Counted from the stretch's first letter, positions 11,097 through 22,981 are shown. The stretch: 64,000 nucleotides of DNA from Aphrocallistes beatrix (GCA_963281255.1 OY725490.1:5766001-5830000), one strand, 5' to 3'. Notes: generated by a model not told the origin, from the letters alone. A program made the numbers and translations.

Positions 11097-11489
11097 TATT
11101 CTAGTTATTCTCTACGTTTTACTCGCTGTGAATACCTTATCTTTAATTGAAATATTATCAAAGGGACTAAATCAACCGAATTAATTAGTGAATTTATACA
11201 ATATTTTTCCCCCCTATCTCAAGTCCTATTAGTGTTTTAGTGTGTTTTATCTATTTGATCTTATATAGTTGTTAAAATTTCAACGGGTGCAAATTGTCTG
11301 AAAATTGTATGCGAAATAAGTGTATCGTCTATTTAATCTATTTAATATCGTATCTTATTCATTTTTCGCTAAGTTGAATTATATCGAGGAATTCTGTTAA
11401 ATGACTTTGCTTTAATGAATTCTTTAAAGTGAGAGGACTTCGCATTGAATAATATACCAGATTACTCTAATGATTGATTTGTACATATA
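11097..11489. other. CFAP46 intron 1, gene-free
   Basis: AT-rich intronic sequence without recognisable elements. Confidence 0.5.
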
Positions 11490-11971
11490 CACCAACCGGA
11501 CAAAAGTATTTCAACACTTGATTCTTTCCCATACAAATAATATTAAATCGGATTTTTTCATGAAGGGCAATAGGTTCAAATTCAAAGAGATACTAAAAAT
11601 CTGATTTCAGATTCGAAATCTACACATTCGAATTAGTCATAGTTGAACATAACTAATAAATTACTCAACTCAATGAACAATCTTAGCAGCCTGAGCCACC
11701 ATAGTTAATTCATTGCCATCATGTATAATAGTTAAAATGGGTGTATGTAGGTAACATAAGGTGGCACTGATTGATAATTACAAAAAGTTAGGAATGAATG
11801 ATTAATTAGAAAAATTAACCTGTGACTATTCGAATGCACATTATTCGAATCTAGAATCCGATTAGCTGTATCCCATACCGTTTAGAAGTAACCCTCTTCA
11901 TGAATAGACCCATTTTAGTATTATTTGTATGAGAAAGAATCAAGTGTTGAAATATATTTGTCCGGTTGGTG
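11490..11971. mobile_element. Tc1-type MITE, ACCAACCGGACAAA subtype
   Basis: TIRs of about 32 bp (CACCAACCGGACAAAAGTAT at left, inverted at right) flanked by TA. The interior has paired TTCGAAT motifs and a 'gatggcaatgaattaactatgg'-like centre. It is one of about ten related MITEs in the window that share the CCGGACAAAAGTATT core. Confidence 0.85.
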
Positions 11972-11977
11972 TAGTAT

Positions 11978-12466
11978 AAAAGCACTCTTCGCTTACTAAG
12001 GCTGCGCGGCTGCCAGGTACAAAGTGTCTGCCGAAGGCATCCTTTGGCACCTAGACTCACATGATTATTTATAAGGAGAAAACACTCTAAATGCGTCTGT
12101 CTTACTGTTATACTCGATATCACTCGCAAAATCACAAAATTTTTGATACTTAATGATGACGTCATAATAGAATGATGAGGCATCATTTTTTATGTTAGTT
12201 GTATCATACATATGTGAAGAATATTAATATACACAATCTATTAAAATTCCAGCCTTCTATCACCTAAAATGGCTATTGTCGGAAAACTGAATTTCTTATT
12301 ACAAGAAGGTGACAATGGCGTCACTATTCCATGATGAGTAGATATTTTTGTCTGAGGTCAAAACATAGTGGAGCTATAGCCAAAAGATTTCAATTTCCCC
12401 AAAATCAGCTTACTGTGCCTGGCAGTTTCTTCTATCAATTCATTATTGAGTTTTAATAGCAAGGAT
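11978..12466 (-). mobile_element. HINE copy, near full length
   Basis: It runs from inverted 3' end (agcactcttcgcttactaag) to inverted 5' end (gagttttaatagcaagga). The (TA)n tract near the 5' end is missing. It directly abuts the MITE at 11490-11971. Confidence 0.8.
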
Positions 12467-12559
12467 GGCATATTAGCAATATACGTATGTATTGTATCTC
12501 AATAAATTATGTCTTTTCGTTATAGTATAAACTATCACAGTTGGAAATTCGAGTGAAAA

Positions 12560-12863
12560 TTAGACACGCTGCCCCCCCTAGAAATGTTCAAGGGGGACAG
12601 CTTCACCTGCCCTCCTTAACTCTGCGCCTATAATGATCTTCCTTTTTAAGTGAAATTTATAAATTTATATGGATAATTCGTTTGTTTTCATTATTCATAT
12701 ATATACAGTAGATTGACGTGCTTCAATCGTCAGATAATAATTGTTTTTTTTTTAACACCATATAGAATTTAACTAAAGCCAGAGGCGATCTATGATTTGT
12801 GGCCCGTAAGGCGGAGCCTAATTTTTAAAGTGGCCCGTAGATTTAAAAGTTTGGGCACCCCTG
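12560..12863. mobile_element. Two hAT-type end fragments
   Basis: About 12570-12632 (gccccccctagaaatg...ctctgcgcctata) and 12779-12863 (minus strand starts CAGGGGTGCCCAAACTTT, then ACGGGCCAC) look like single termini of different hAT families. No partner ends or duplications were found. Confidence 0.45.
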
Positions 12864-13355
12864 TCGTAAACCATTGAATTTAAACATCGAAATTATATTA
12901 TCGCTTGATAGGAAGTAGTCTATTCGCTATCAAATGGAATTACATTTGAATGTCTAACTATCGCGGTTTTCAAGATATAACCCCAACTGACCAAACATGT
13001 TTCCATAGCAACACTGGAATGTAGCAACACTCCATTAAAAAATTCCAAATTTTTCGTATTAATTAACCCATTAACATCTCAGTTCGATGCAAAAAGTGCC
13101 CTTAAACGACATCTGAAAATCACCTAATTTGTCACAAATATACCCTATTCCGCAACCATATGGTGACTAATCTAAATTTTAACAACGGATATGGGGACTT
13201 TGACACCATATTTTATTGTATAATATATGCTGGTAATACATTCCTAAGCTATATTGTGCTTTGTTAATGATATAAGGTAGCTCATGTATTAGTTCAACCA
13301 TCTTCTACTGCATCCCTAGTCCCAAATCCGCAAGTTACTGTGAGGCCTGTTTCAT
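12864..13355. other. CFAP46 intron 1, gene-free
   Basis: No features recognised. Confidence 0.5.
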
Positions 13356-13612
13356 GGGATTTTGACCCGCACCAAATAACATTGTAGAATATTAGTCGTG
13401 TGATTTTGACCCGCACCAAATAACATTGTAGAATATTAGCCGTGGAATTTTGACCCGCACCAAATAACATTGTAGAATATTAGCCATGGGATTGTGACCC
13501 ACTCGAAATAACATTGTAGAATATTAGCCGTAGAATTGTGACCCACTCTAATTATAACATTACTATAATCTATAATACATATAATTAGCCGTGGGATTTT
13601 GACCCGCACCAC
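13356..13612 (+). repeat. Minisatellite, 44-bp unit, about six copies
   Basis: The unit begins GGGATTTTGACCCGCACC, continues aaataacattgtagaatatt and ends tagccgt. It repeats with few changes; the fifth unit is expanded and diverged. The motif ATTTTGACCCGC recurs inverted at 19828-19862. Confidence 0.9.
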
Positions 13613-13974
13613 GGACATGTGCATATTTACTATACATTCTTCTATCTCCAATCTTTTAGGCTTTAAAATTTGCAAACATTGGCACCAAGACTAGAGTGGC
13701 CTTAATTTTGGTGTAGTATTCATACTTTCTAACCTGAACAATGATTGTGGTTGGAAGGCAACGGTGCAATTAGGGGTCATGGACTGGAAGCATTTATAAG
13801 TATTATCTTAATTAAGTAACTCATTTGCGATATTATGTTTCTAGCTCATTAATTATCTACAATGTTAAAATGAAGCGAGGAATCATTAATATATGTAATT
13901 AAATTTCCTGATATACTCCATTTAATAGCAATCAATTATAAATCATACATAAATATATAACTAGACTATATAAG
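13613..13974. other. CFAP46 intron 1, gene-free
   Basis: No features recognised. Confidence 0.5.
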
Positions 13975-14445
13975 AGTCTGTGTGCATCATATCCTCTCCA
14001 GGTAGTGTAGGTATAAACAGAGCGATGTGCGCACAGTACTAGTGACTAGTTGTTTAGCTGTGATGGCCTCCACCTCCCCTAATAGCCATCCCGTTCCTCT
14101 CCAGATAGAATTGGTTTACAGAGCAATGTTAATTCAATACGTTCTAGTGTTTTAGCTGTGATGACCTCCACCTCCCCTAATAGCCATCCCGTTCCTCTCC
14201 AGATATAATTGGTTTACAGAGCAATGTTAATTCAATACGTTCTAGTGTTTTAGCTGTGATGACCTCCACCTCCCCTAATAGCCATCCCGTTCCTCTCCAG
14301 ATAGAATTGGTTTTACAGAGCGATGTTAATTCAATACGTTCTTGTGTTTAGCTGTGATGGCCTCCACCTCCCCTAATAGCCATCCCGTTCCTCTCCGGGT
14401 AGAATTGGTTTGCAACAGATCGATGTGAATGCAATACTAGTGACT
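13975..14445 (+). repeat. Minisatellite, about 97-bp unit, four to five copies
   Basis: The unit contains TTTAGCTGTGATGACCTCCA, CCTAATAGCCATCCCGTTCC and TTACAGAGCAATGTTAATTC. Three central units are nearly identical and the outer ones are diverged, the usual pattern of a tandem array homogenised in the middle. Confidence 0.9.
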
Positions 14446-14687
14446 TGATATTAGAAGTAAGATTTCCCTTTCCCACCCATAAAGTTGGGATGCCGATCCA
14501 ATCAATCAAAAATGGGGGAGCCTTATATAAAAGTTTATTTCCAGAATAATATCAAAGATGTACCAGCTTTAACACCATTTGATTGGAAATTATCAGAATA
14601 CTTTCGTCCGCGTATCATCAACTGGGTTGGATTGGCATCCCTATTTACAGACATTCGCTCTCTTCAGGCATGTCAATAGCATACATG

Positions 14688-14880
14688 CGTCCCGTTGTTT
14701 GCGGGACGTCCCGCTTTTTCACTCTTCTCCTGAGCAAATTTTGATACGTGTCCAGTTTTTACATGAAATCTCCCCATTATGTCCCGTTTTTTTGATTATG
14801 TGTATAATACTTTTCTATTGCGTCCCGCCATGTCCCGCGAAATTCAACGCTGCGTCCCGCTTTTATCATGGGTCAGGTTG
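14688..14880. mobile_element. hAT-like MITE rich in GTCCCGC words
   Basis: A 193-bp segment with repeated GTCCCGC(TTTTT) motifs in both orientations, flanked by GCATACATG (14679-14687) and GCATGCATG (14881-14889), a likely 8-9 bp duplication with one change. The interior resembles a hAT family widespread in invertebrates. The terminal repeats are weak. Confidence 0.6.
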
Positions 14881-14927
14881 GCATGCATGCGATGTGTCAA
14901 TGGTCGCATTGTTTTCGAATGTATCGC

Positions 14928-15193
14928 TAATCGAGTGTACTGTCGATTGAGTGTTCCGTCAATCGTGTGTTCCGTCAGTCGAGTGTTCCGTCAGTCGAGG
15001 GTACCATTTTTTTAATGTGTGACAGTCGTATGCCGGCAGTCGAAAGTACGATAGCCGAATTTATGACAGTCAAATGTACGACCATCCAATTTAAGATAGT
15101 CGAATGTACCGAGAGTCGAGTGAACCGAGAGTCGAGTGAACCGAAAGTCGAGTGAACCGAGAATCGAGTGGACCGAAAGTCGATTGGACCGAT
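14928..15193 (+). repeat. Minisatellite, 16-bp unit
   Basis: Degenerate tandem repeats of GTCGAGTG(AA/TT)CC(GAGA/GTCA). The first part reads agtgttccgtcagtcg and the last part gagtgaaccgagagtcg. The period is 16 bp and about a dozen units are recognisable. ORFs across it are artefacts of the repeat. Confidence 0.85.
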
Positions 15194-15784
15194 GTTTTAA
15201 TAGTAGTGAGAGTATGTAGTCGAGTCAAAATCACAGACAACATAACGAGGGCTTGTAATTGATCGAATTCGGTAGGTTTGCAATTGATCAACAGTAGAAA
15301 TTGAATTGACTTGAGAATTGATCAGCTGAATTCGGATCGCGAGGAAGAATGGTGTTTATTTTGTGAAATAAAGAATATGAGTTTGCTAGGGGCATTGGGC
15401 ATGGTTATTAAGAACCAAGGTAATTTTGGTATCGAATATTTTAAAAACTAGCCGGTTGAGGCATTTTTAACGAACAGGTATATCTAACTTGTTATTCACT
15501 TCCTTAATCCAGTTTTGCAGATTATTCGCCCTTATTCAGTCAACCCAATCATAAATTGCAAGCGTCTCAACATAGCGATTATTCAATTACTGTCGACCCT
15601 CGTAAATACGTACGCTAGACCTTTGAAATGTATACGTCTTGTTTATGTGCACTAGTGTATAGAGATAATTTATAAGTGTACTACTTAGTATTTATCCAGG
15701 TTATGCATTGTCTGTATTCGTACTGACGAGAGTCGAGTCGACTATATTATCCCAACTATGTATCCAAGATAATCCATCTATTAA
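15194..15784. other. CFAP46 intron 1, gene-free
   Basis: No coding or repeat feature is recognised apart from a short GAGTCGAGTCGACT motif at about 15730. Confidence 0.5.
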
Positions 15785-15889
15785 TTTGTATTTACCTCTA
15801 TGTGTGAAAGCTATTCGGGTCCTGACAAAAGTGTCCCGATTAAGCGGTTGACCCGATTAAACAGTGGCCCTATTAAGCGGAGTCGACTG
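15785..15889. mobile_element. Tigger-like MITE, right half (AGTCGACTG type)
   Basis: It matches the right half of the complete copy at 51402-51589, ending TATTAAGCGGAGTCGACTG followed by TA. The left half is not present. Confidence 0.75.
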
Positions 15890-15900
15890 TATATATATTT

Positions 15901-16020
15901 ACAAGCGCGCTTCGCTTGCTTGCGCTGCGCGCCTGGTTGACAATTTGTATCCGCCAGGGGGCCCTGCGGGCGCCTGGGGTCACATTGATTAATTATAAGG
16001 GAGATAACACCCCTAAATGA
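15901..16020 (-). mobile_element. HINE copy, 3' fragment
   Basis: ACAAGCGCGCTTCGCTTGCT at the inverted 3' end, then the hairpins (gggggccctgcgggcgcc) and GGGAGATAACA, after which similarity ends. Confidence 0.75.
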
Positions 16021-16204
16021 TTTTAAGCCTCAAAGTGTTTAGGAGCGTGAAAATCCAGAATAATACCCAATTTACCCTATTTTATAATGCTATTTATAGA
16101 TTTAGGCGTATGAAAATTTAGGGATTTTAAATTAGGAGCGTATCCCTGGAGGGCTGTATAATACCCTGATTGGGATCTTAGTTGTCTTTTGCTGTTGAGA
16201 TCTG

Positions 16205-16215
16205 TATGTGCAATA

Positions 16216-16250
<35 letters not shown>

Positions 16251-17505
16251 GACATTTATATAGCGCAGATTCTATATTAATATGTTCAAGTTCGCTGTAC
16301 AATTCAATAAAAGTAGGTGTGTGTTATGTATGTACGTATGTATGTGTATGTATGCGTATGTATGTGTATGTATGCTTGTAAGGTATGTAGTATATGCATT
16401 GAAATTAATTTAATAAGTATTTATTTAAGTGGATGTGTCGTGGGCGATACGAAAAAGATGAGTTTTCAAGAGTTTTTTGAAGAGAAGAAGTGAGGGGACA
16501 TTCCGAATGCTCGGAGGGAGAAAATTCCACTCAACAGGCGCAGCTATAGTGAATGCACGAACACCCAGAGTTTTGGAAGATTTGATAGTAGGATGGATGC
16601 TCAAGGAGGATGGCGTTGGATGATCGTAGAGTACGATTGGATGACTTAACCTGTATGAGCTGGATGATATAGTCCGGAGCAAGAGAATGGATGGCTTTGT
16701 AAGTTATGAGGAGGATTTTGAAGAGGATACGATGTTTAACAGGCAGCCAGTGGAGGTTAATAAGAAGAGGAGAAGACGAAAAGGTACGAGAAACATTGTA
16801 GATAAGCCTGGCTGCACTGTTCTGGACTCGCTGGAGTCGAGCTAAGAGGGATGAGGGGCAAGCATACAAGAGACTGTTACAACGAGATGTGATAAGAGAA
16901 TTAACAAGAGTTTCACAGACTTCCCTAGAGAGATACTTTCTAATACGCCGGATGTTATAGATGTAGTAGAAGCAGGAGGAGGCAACTTTGCTGACCTGAG
17001 TAGACATTGAGAGGGTATTGTCGAGCCAAGTTCCAAGATTCCGTACTTCTTTGGAAGAAGAGATTCTCGACTCACCAACAGAGATGCTATCAGTTTGAAC
17101 CTTAGATAGTTGTTGACGAGTCCCTATTATAAGGAACTCAGTCTTGGTGTCATTGATAAGCAACTTGTTGGTGAGGAGCCAGGAACGGATCGTGGAGATG
17201 CAAGATTGGATGGCGGAGAAAGCAGATTCTTCAGAAGAGATGGAACCGGGTTTAAAAGAAAGATAGAGAAGATGGGATCAAGATTTGGTCTTTTAAGTTT
17301 GGGCAAGATGATGGCGCGCTTCCAGGGAGAAGGAAAATGACCAGTAGAGAGGGAACCATTTACGATTTTCGTAAGGATGGGCGCTAGGATGGGTAGAGAT
17401 GATTTGACCAACGATGCTGGGATAGGATCGAGGATGCAAGATTTATTAGGAGCAGAGGAAACAAAAGAAACAATTTCTTCCTCAGATAATTCTTTGAATT
17501 AAATA
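16205..17505 (-). mobile_element. CR1/L2-type LINE, internally deleted
   Basis: The 3' end is at 16213-16250, a (TTA)n microsatellite preceded on the minus strand by a 3' UTR with AGCGAACTTGAACA and TCTGCGCTATATAAATG. This UTR is shared with the copy at 36980-38728. Minus-strand ORFs give the region after the RT core (LLINDTKTEFLIIGTRQQLS, LQRVQNSAARLI, LHWLPVKHRILFKILLITYK) and, after a frameshift near 16600, the C-terminus (FKKLLKTHLFRIA). At 17127-17411 the N-terminal side of RT (AIILPKLKRPNLDP) is present, but the catalytic core between them, including YADD, is deleted. The copy is dead. Confidence 0.85.
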
Positions 17506-17631
17506 TTTTAACCGTGAGAAGTCATACGAATTGCCAAGTTTCTTTGAGAAAATATGCTCTGGTGATGTTATCATCATTGTCATTACTTTCTGTTATTGGA
17601 ACCAATACTAAAAAATAAGAATTACTCACCT

Positions 17632-18730
17632 ATTGCGTTTTAGTTTACGGTCAAAATTCCGTTTTTGAATCTTCTGTTCCTTTTTGATGTTGTTGATCGC
17701 AAACATTATGTCAGTATCACGAGTTTCATCTATTTCTTGCATCCACTCATCATCATTATTTGGTAACTCATAGGGATCTGCTTCGTCAATGGTCATTGGA
17801 ATGGTATCAAGTTGGGGGGATCCTGGATCAGAGGTACAAACGTATTCATTCGACTCAGAACGATCGTCGTTATTTGATGATGAGGTAATCAAGTTGAGAC
17901 GGTTAAAGGAATCATGATCTCTTCCGAACATAAGATAAAATGGAGTGTACCATGTAGATCATTTCTGAGTGTTTGCAGACAAAACTACTGGTTGTAGTTT
18001 TGCTGTCCATTATGTATCTGAATTACTCCTCAATTAGTAAATTTTACTATAATTCAAAGTTAATTAAATAAATAGAGATTTACAAATAATAGGAGGTGAG
18101 ATAGATACATAAGACTCTTACTTCTTGATATTTTTATTATGCGCTTTAACAAGAGTATTACTTTGTGGATGGTAAGAGGTGGTTCTTCTAAGCTCAACAT
18201 CAAGTTGTGTGGAAATCTTGAAAATTCCTAAAACAATCAAAATATTCCTAAGTATGCTTCCTGATACTTTCACATTTATTCAATGGCTTAATTGGGACGT
18301 TAGCTTAGAAAAAAGGAGTACACAGCTAATTTAGCTGATTTAGCTAATTTAGAGTTTCCACTACGTTGAAGCTGGTGGATATCAAATAATGTCAATGTAT
18401 ACCAGAGTGCTGCATTAGATTGGCAGTCGTGACAGGTTTTTATCTAAAAGGATAAAAAATTCAATAACATTATTAGTGTCAATCTAATTCATTGAATGGG
18501 AATTTCTTACATATTATCGAGCATCTTCATGAATGCCGATCCAGTCGTATTTGTTACGAATGTCATCAATTGTGGCATTGATACCAGCGTGATCAGTATC
18601 ATGGTAGAAGCTGATGATATCATTGATTTCGGATTCAAGTGGAACCTCAAGGTATTTTACGACTCCATTCTTCCTCACACTTCTAAAATATGGGCAGTAA
18701 AAATGAATGGATATATACGATTTGGATGAT
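17632..18730 (-). mobile_element. Fossil of a retroviral-type integrase element (GIN/KRBA2-like)
   Basis: Separate minus-strand segments resemble a retroviral-type integrase. About 18490-18680 has an HHCC-like zinc-binding region (YHDTDHAGINATIDDIR). About 18380-18436 has its CHDC end. About 18113-18212 has the core motif around RRTTSYHPQSN. About 17632-18010 has the post-core region (STWYTPFYLMFGRD) and an acidic tail ending at a donor-like sequence, GCAATAG|GTGAGT. The segments are separated by stretches with intron-like borders. It is broken, with at least three breaks, and looks old. The LINE at 16205-17505 follows it. It may be of the same type as the C-terminal fossil at 2607-3116. Confidence 0.6.
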
Positions 18731-18952
18731 TAGTAAAATAAACCACCACCACAGACAGTAAATTGAAAAAGATTGAAGCGAAAATATTAGTGACCAAGAT
18801 CCAATAATAGTAAAGGTTAGGTAAAAGCTAGTTTGAATGCCGTCGTATTTTATTTTACTTTACCTTTACAAGTTTGTTGTTCCGGAGATTATACTCTCTG
18901 CATCTTCTGACAAAATTCTTTTTCTAATATAAACTAAAAAAGTTTATAGATA
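18731..18952. other. CFAP46 intron 1, gene-free
   Basis: No features recognised. Confidence 0.4.
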
Positions 18953-19433
18953 TACATTACCCGGACAAAAGTATTCGACCACCATGGAAACCGCCATACA
19001 AATAGTATTAAAGTGGATCTATTCATAAAGGAATATATACTCAAACTGTAAGGAATACTCTGGAAATATTTCAAATTCGTAAACTACACATCCTAATTAC
19101 TAATAATTGATAGCCTCAGCTTAATTACTAACTCCCAAGTTAATAAATATCAACATTTGATACTTGATGCTACTTAACCCAAGTCACAGCCATTATATAT
19201 GATGGCGTTTAGTGACACAAAGTGGCAATAGGTTGATAATTTTCTACATAAGAATAAGTAATTGAGTTGAAACTCTCAATTATGAGTAATTAGAATGTGT
19301 AGATTACGAATTTGAACTAAAAAACGAGTATTTTCTACTGTTTAAGGACATGTTCCTTTTTTACAAGATCTAATTTAATACTATTTGTATGGAAGTTTAG
19401 GTGGTGGTCGAATACTTTTGTCCGGGTAGTATA
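18953..19433. mobile_element. Tc1-type MITE, TACCCGGACAAAAGTATTCG subtype
   Basis: TIRs of about 29 bp, inverted at the two ends, followed by GACCACCA. The interior is internally inverted (GAATTTGAAATATTTCCAGA-type and AATTACTAATAATTGA words), so the whole element folds back. It is very similar to 25086-25564 and 28152-28626. Confidence 0.85.
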
Positions 19434-19805
19434 TACCTCCCAAATCCATGCTAATATGTTCTCAGGGGGTTCACAATCTAGGTGAGGTGCGAAACCTACT
19501 GATAGTTGCTGATTGTGTGTATGCGGCGTGTCTGTATTCATATGATGACATGTCTGTGTGCATATGATAGCGTGTTACAGAGAAAAACTCGGCTATCAGT
19601 AGGCAAGAAAGATAGCACCTTACTTTACCCTTTAGCAAGATGACATCCTTAGTGCTTTCAGCTCGCTAAGGTTCTGCAAGAGTGTAGGCTCAGGTTACAT
19701 TACCGAAGCAAAGTAATTGAGAGTAAATACAAAGGACTAGGGCGAAGTTAGAACCCATGACCTAAGTCACTGTGTTCAAACACCCTAACCACTGCACCAC
19801 CCATG
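19434..19805 (-). mobile_element. tRNA-derived SINE
   Basis: Read on the minus strand, the 5' end is tRNA-like: GGTGGTGCAGTGGTTAGGG (A-box-like) and CATGGGTTCTAACTTCGCCC (B-box-like) about 35 bp downstream. A body of about 290 bp follows, with GAGCTGAAAGCACTAAGGAT and CTGATAGCCGAGTTTTTCTC. A second copy at 54602-55320 has the same limits but carries two insertions. It would have been transcribed by RNA polymerase III. Confidence 0.75.
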
Positions 19806-19865
19806 CAGATAATGAAAAAGCTATCCGTGGGTCAAAATCCCACGCGGGTCAAAATCTCATGAACA

Positions 19866-20200
19866 GCACTTTTTTTACATCACAAAAAACTCCAACTGGT
19901 TCTCAAAATGCATCGATCTGAATATTTTTCAACAAATTTGAGCGTCCGAAGAGAATGTATGACTAATTTTTCCTAGAATTTGAAGACACTGAAAGTTAAT
20001 TTTAAGCAGTTGGCCCTGACTCGCAATTATCGCATCGGGCCAGAACATTTGTTTACGCCACCAAACTTACCATGAAAAGCACAGTTACAGTTATTAGACT
20101 CAAAATTCTATGAACATAATTGAAACTATTCGAATTATTATCTCTAAAGACCATAAAACTATTGTTTGTTATAAGAAATTTTGTACATAATCAAACTTGG
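19866..20200. mobile_element. Fragment of the long-TIR MITE seen at 55423-56173
   Basis: Shares TTTTTCCTAGAATTTGAAGA, AAGCAGTTGGCCCTGA and TCTCTAAAGACCATAA, in order, with about 55900-56110. The termini are not preserved. Confidence 0.65.
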
Positions 20201-21819
20201 GACAGAACTTATTGGTAAAGTATTGGTCATACTATACATTTCATTGATGAAGTATTGCACGAATTCGATTTATGCCTCTAAGGGTTGTTTATACTGGCTG
20301 TTTAAGTTTGTATAAATCATTGTTATTTGGTTCCAAAACAACATGAAAAATGCAATCAACAATTTCTATAGTTATATGACACTTGAGAAGATCAGAATTG
20401 AATTCATTTACGTGATGATTTAGACAACATTGAATTTTTGCCTGTTACGTTGAACTCAGGACTAAAATATTCTATTTTTCGCTGAATTCTTTACAGTTAT
20501 TTAGTTCTCTTCTAATGAAGTAACCCATTATATTTATCATTGTTTATCGAATATTGTGAGGACCTTCTTCAAACTTCCTTCCGAATCAACTGTCCCTATT
20601 ATCAAGTTGGTTCGGAAAGGTTCACACTCATTGATATTGATGAGTCCAATCATAAAATTTTATTAGAGAAATAGATTACTCATCTTTGTTCCATCTGACT
20701 TCTCGTTTTCGATTAAATTTAGTCAGTTAGCATTTAGCATTTTAGCAGAAAGCCACATTGCCCACTAATGGGGCGGATTTCGAATTTCATACCTAGGTTC
20801 CTTTGCATTAGTTTCGCATCTTTTTGTCCTAATATCAGCTCTGTACCACATATATTATTCTGTCAAGCAAATATTTATGCAACAACTTTAGAAGATAAAT
20901 TTTGGCATAAAATTGATTTTAAAATGCAAACTTTAGAAAGGATCTAAAGAATTCCTCTGGCAACTTTGTTCAGAATCATTTGCTATATTCTATGCGGAAG
21001 CCAGATACATTTGGGATCCATATTATAAATGCATATTGGCATTCTTTATTGCATTCTATGAAATGATCGTGAAAGTTTGATAATCAAATCGTAGGGGGAT
21101 AAATACACTCGATCTTTACTTGATCTTGAGCATTACTGCCACAGATAGGAATTTATAATTTGGTATGGTAAGTTATGGTTCAAGTATTTCAATAGGACGA
21201 TAAATGGGTGAAATTTTTCATGTTGCGTTATCATTGGGTTATAACTTTTAAACAGATTATCAGATTTGAAAATCGTTCCTTCTATGTATTTATCAAGTCT
21301 TATTTGATATTTATTTGCATAGAATATCACGAGCATTTCTTAGCAACGGATTCGCATGTCTGACAAAACCGTTTATAAATCAAAAATGTGAGGGATATCA
21401 GGAAACTAATTAGACCAACGTGTAGGGGAGGGTTTGGAGATTCATATATCATGCTCAAAAAATCAAAATATTATATAGTGATCATGGATGGGTACCTTTA
21501 ATTCACGTCACAGTTAGCAGTTAAAACCATGATAAATATCCATTTAAAATTGTTTTTTTTAATACAGTTAATGTCTACCCTTGGAAGACTCTTTGTTTAA
21601 AATTTCAGTTAAAATATGCACTTTTGAGAAAATCACAAATGTCCATCTTTTCACTACTTTTACATTGAAAATTGGACAAATAGTACTAGTATATGACAAT
21701 CATACTATACTAGGCACACTTCATAATGCAAATAATGTTCAATCTAGTATAACTGATTGAACACATATTTGTCCATAATAGGATAATGAATGGTTAGGCC
21801 ATTATTGTTCGATTCCTTT
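20201..21819. other. CFAP46 intron 1, gene-free
   Basis: About 1.6 kb of AT-rich sequence in which I see no repeat, TIR or coding region. It is the longest apparently unique stretch of the window. Confidence 0.5.
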
Positions 21820-22286
21820 AACACCTCGCCCTATCAAATAGAATTGACCTGCCCTAGCGGCCACCTCTATTTGACTGTCACCTGGACATAGTGTCCACCT
21901 AAGAACAGTCTCGTCCGATTTCTTATTATATTGAACCGCGTATAACGATCTCCTGCTCAACGCGACCAGCGACCACCATTTCGGTACCTTGTGGAAACAA
22001 CAACTAACAACTGGTCACTTCATGTTCAGAATTGCATACATGTGTTCACTACAATCCTTATTCCGAACAAATATCTAGTTTATACGTAGTATCAGTAACC
22101 TAAGTAGCAACGCACATCAGTATACACGTATGCATAGATTGTTACTCTATCGCACCGTTACATCACAAGCCTCTATATTCTGCCAACTGGCTCCTGCCTG
22201 CCTATAACGATCAAATGTATATATATACATATATATGTATATATTTTACCCATCACTTGGGTGTCCGTTATAGACGGTTTAAACTG
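21820..22286. mobile_element. Degenerate Tigger/pogo-like element
   Basis: The right end reads GTCCGTTATAGACGGTTTAAACTG followed by TA (written here across 22264-22286), typical of pogo-like termini. The left part has CTAGCGGCCACCTCTATTTGA-like and GGACATAGTGTCC motifs with the same grammar. The left terminus is eroded. Confidence 0.45.
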
Positions 22287-22545
22287 TATACTACTTCGTG
22301 CTATTGCTGTAATACTTCTAGCAAATCAAATTTATTGTCGTTGTTTCGACCACCTTTTTGATAATTGTACTTTCTTAAGTTGTATACACTATATATATAA
22401 ATAATAATCCTCCTGTACATCCAGACAACATTTCTAAACCTTTCCAAATGTTCCAGATGTCTGGACAAACACACAAGCACACATCAACAATTGAGTTTTA
22501 GTTAAACAGATTTTTAAATTCTATTTGACAAAATGCACGCAATTA

Positions 22546-22740
22546 TACACTGCACGAACATATCTGAACACTTGATTATTTTATAAACAAATAGTATTAT
22601 AATGGGTCTATTTGTAAAGGTGAAAACTAGAAGATAGGGAGTACAATTAACGTGTTTCAGATTCGAAATATGCATATTTGAATTAAGTATACTGTATTAA
22701 CATTTCCCAACATGTGTTATTGCTAAATTAATGCCATCAA
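22546..22740. mobile_element. Tc1-type MITE fragment
   Basis: A left end like CACTGCACGAACATATCTGA then ACACTTGATT, followed by the AAATAGTATTATAATGGGTC block shared with the CCGGACAAAAG MITE family. The right half is missing. Confidence 0.55.
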
Positions 22741-22797
22741 TACTTTTTGAGTTTAACTTTAGGCGCCCTCAATCTTCTGATATTTATAAGCACGAAT

Positions 22798-22973
22798 CAG
22801 GCCCGGATTATCCATGAGGCAATGGAGGCAGTTGCCTCCGGCCCCCGATTTCTACCGGCCCTGAAAACTGGCATCATTGATCGTCCTGAGGGAAATATTA
22901 CTCAATATTATTACTCAAGGAGCCCCAATTTTATTAATTGCCTCCAGCCTAAATGCCCCTTAATCCGGGCCTG
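22798..22973. mobile_element. hAT MITE with exact 8-bp target duplication
   Basis: TIRs CAGGCCCGGATTA / TAATCCGGGCCTG. The 8-bp duplication GCACGAAT lies on both sides (22790-22797 and 22974-22981). It is 176 bp with no coding content. The perfect duplication suggests a fairly recent insertion. Confidence 0.93.
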
Positions 22974-22981
22974 GCACGAAT

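Noticed and set aside
13356-15193. CRISPR-like arrays
   Set aside because: The repeats are contiguous minisatellites with no unique spacers, in a eukaryotic intron.
19738-19803. A tRNA gene
   Set aside because: The A- and B-box-like motifs are part of a dispersed SINE with a ~290 bp body. No cloverleaf acceptor stem could be drawn.
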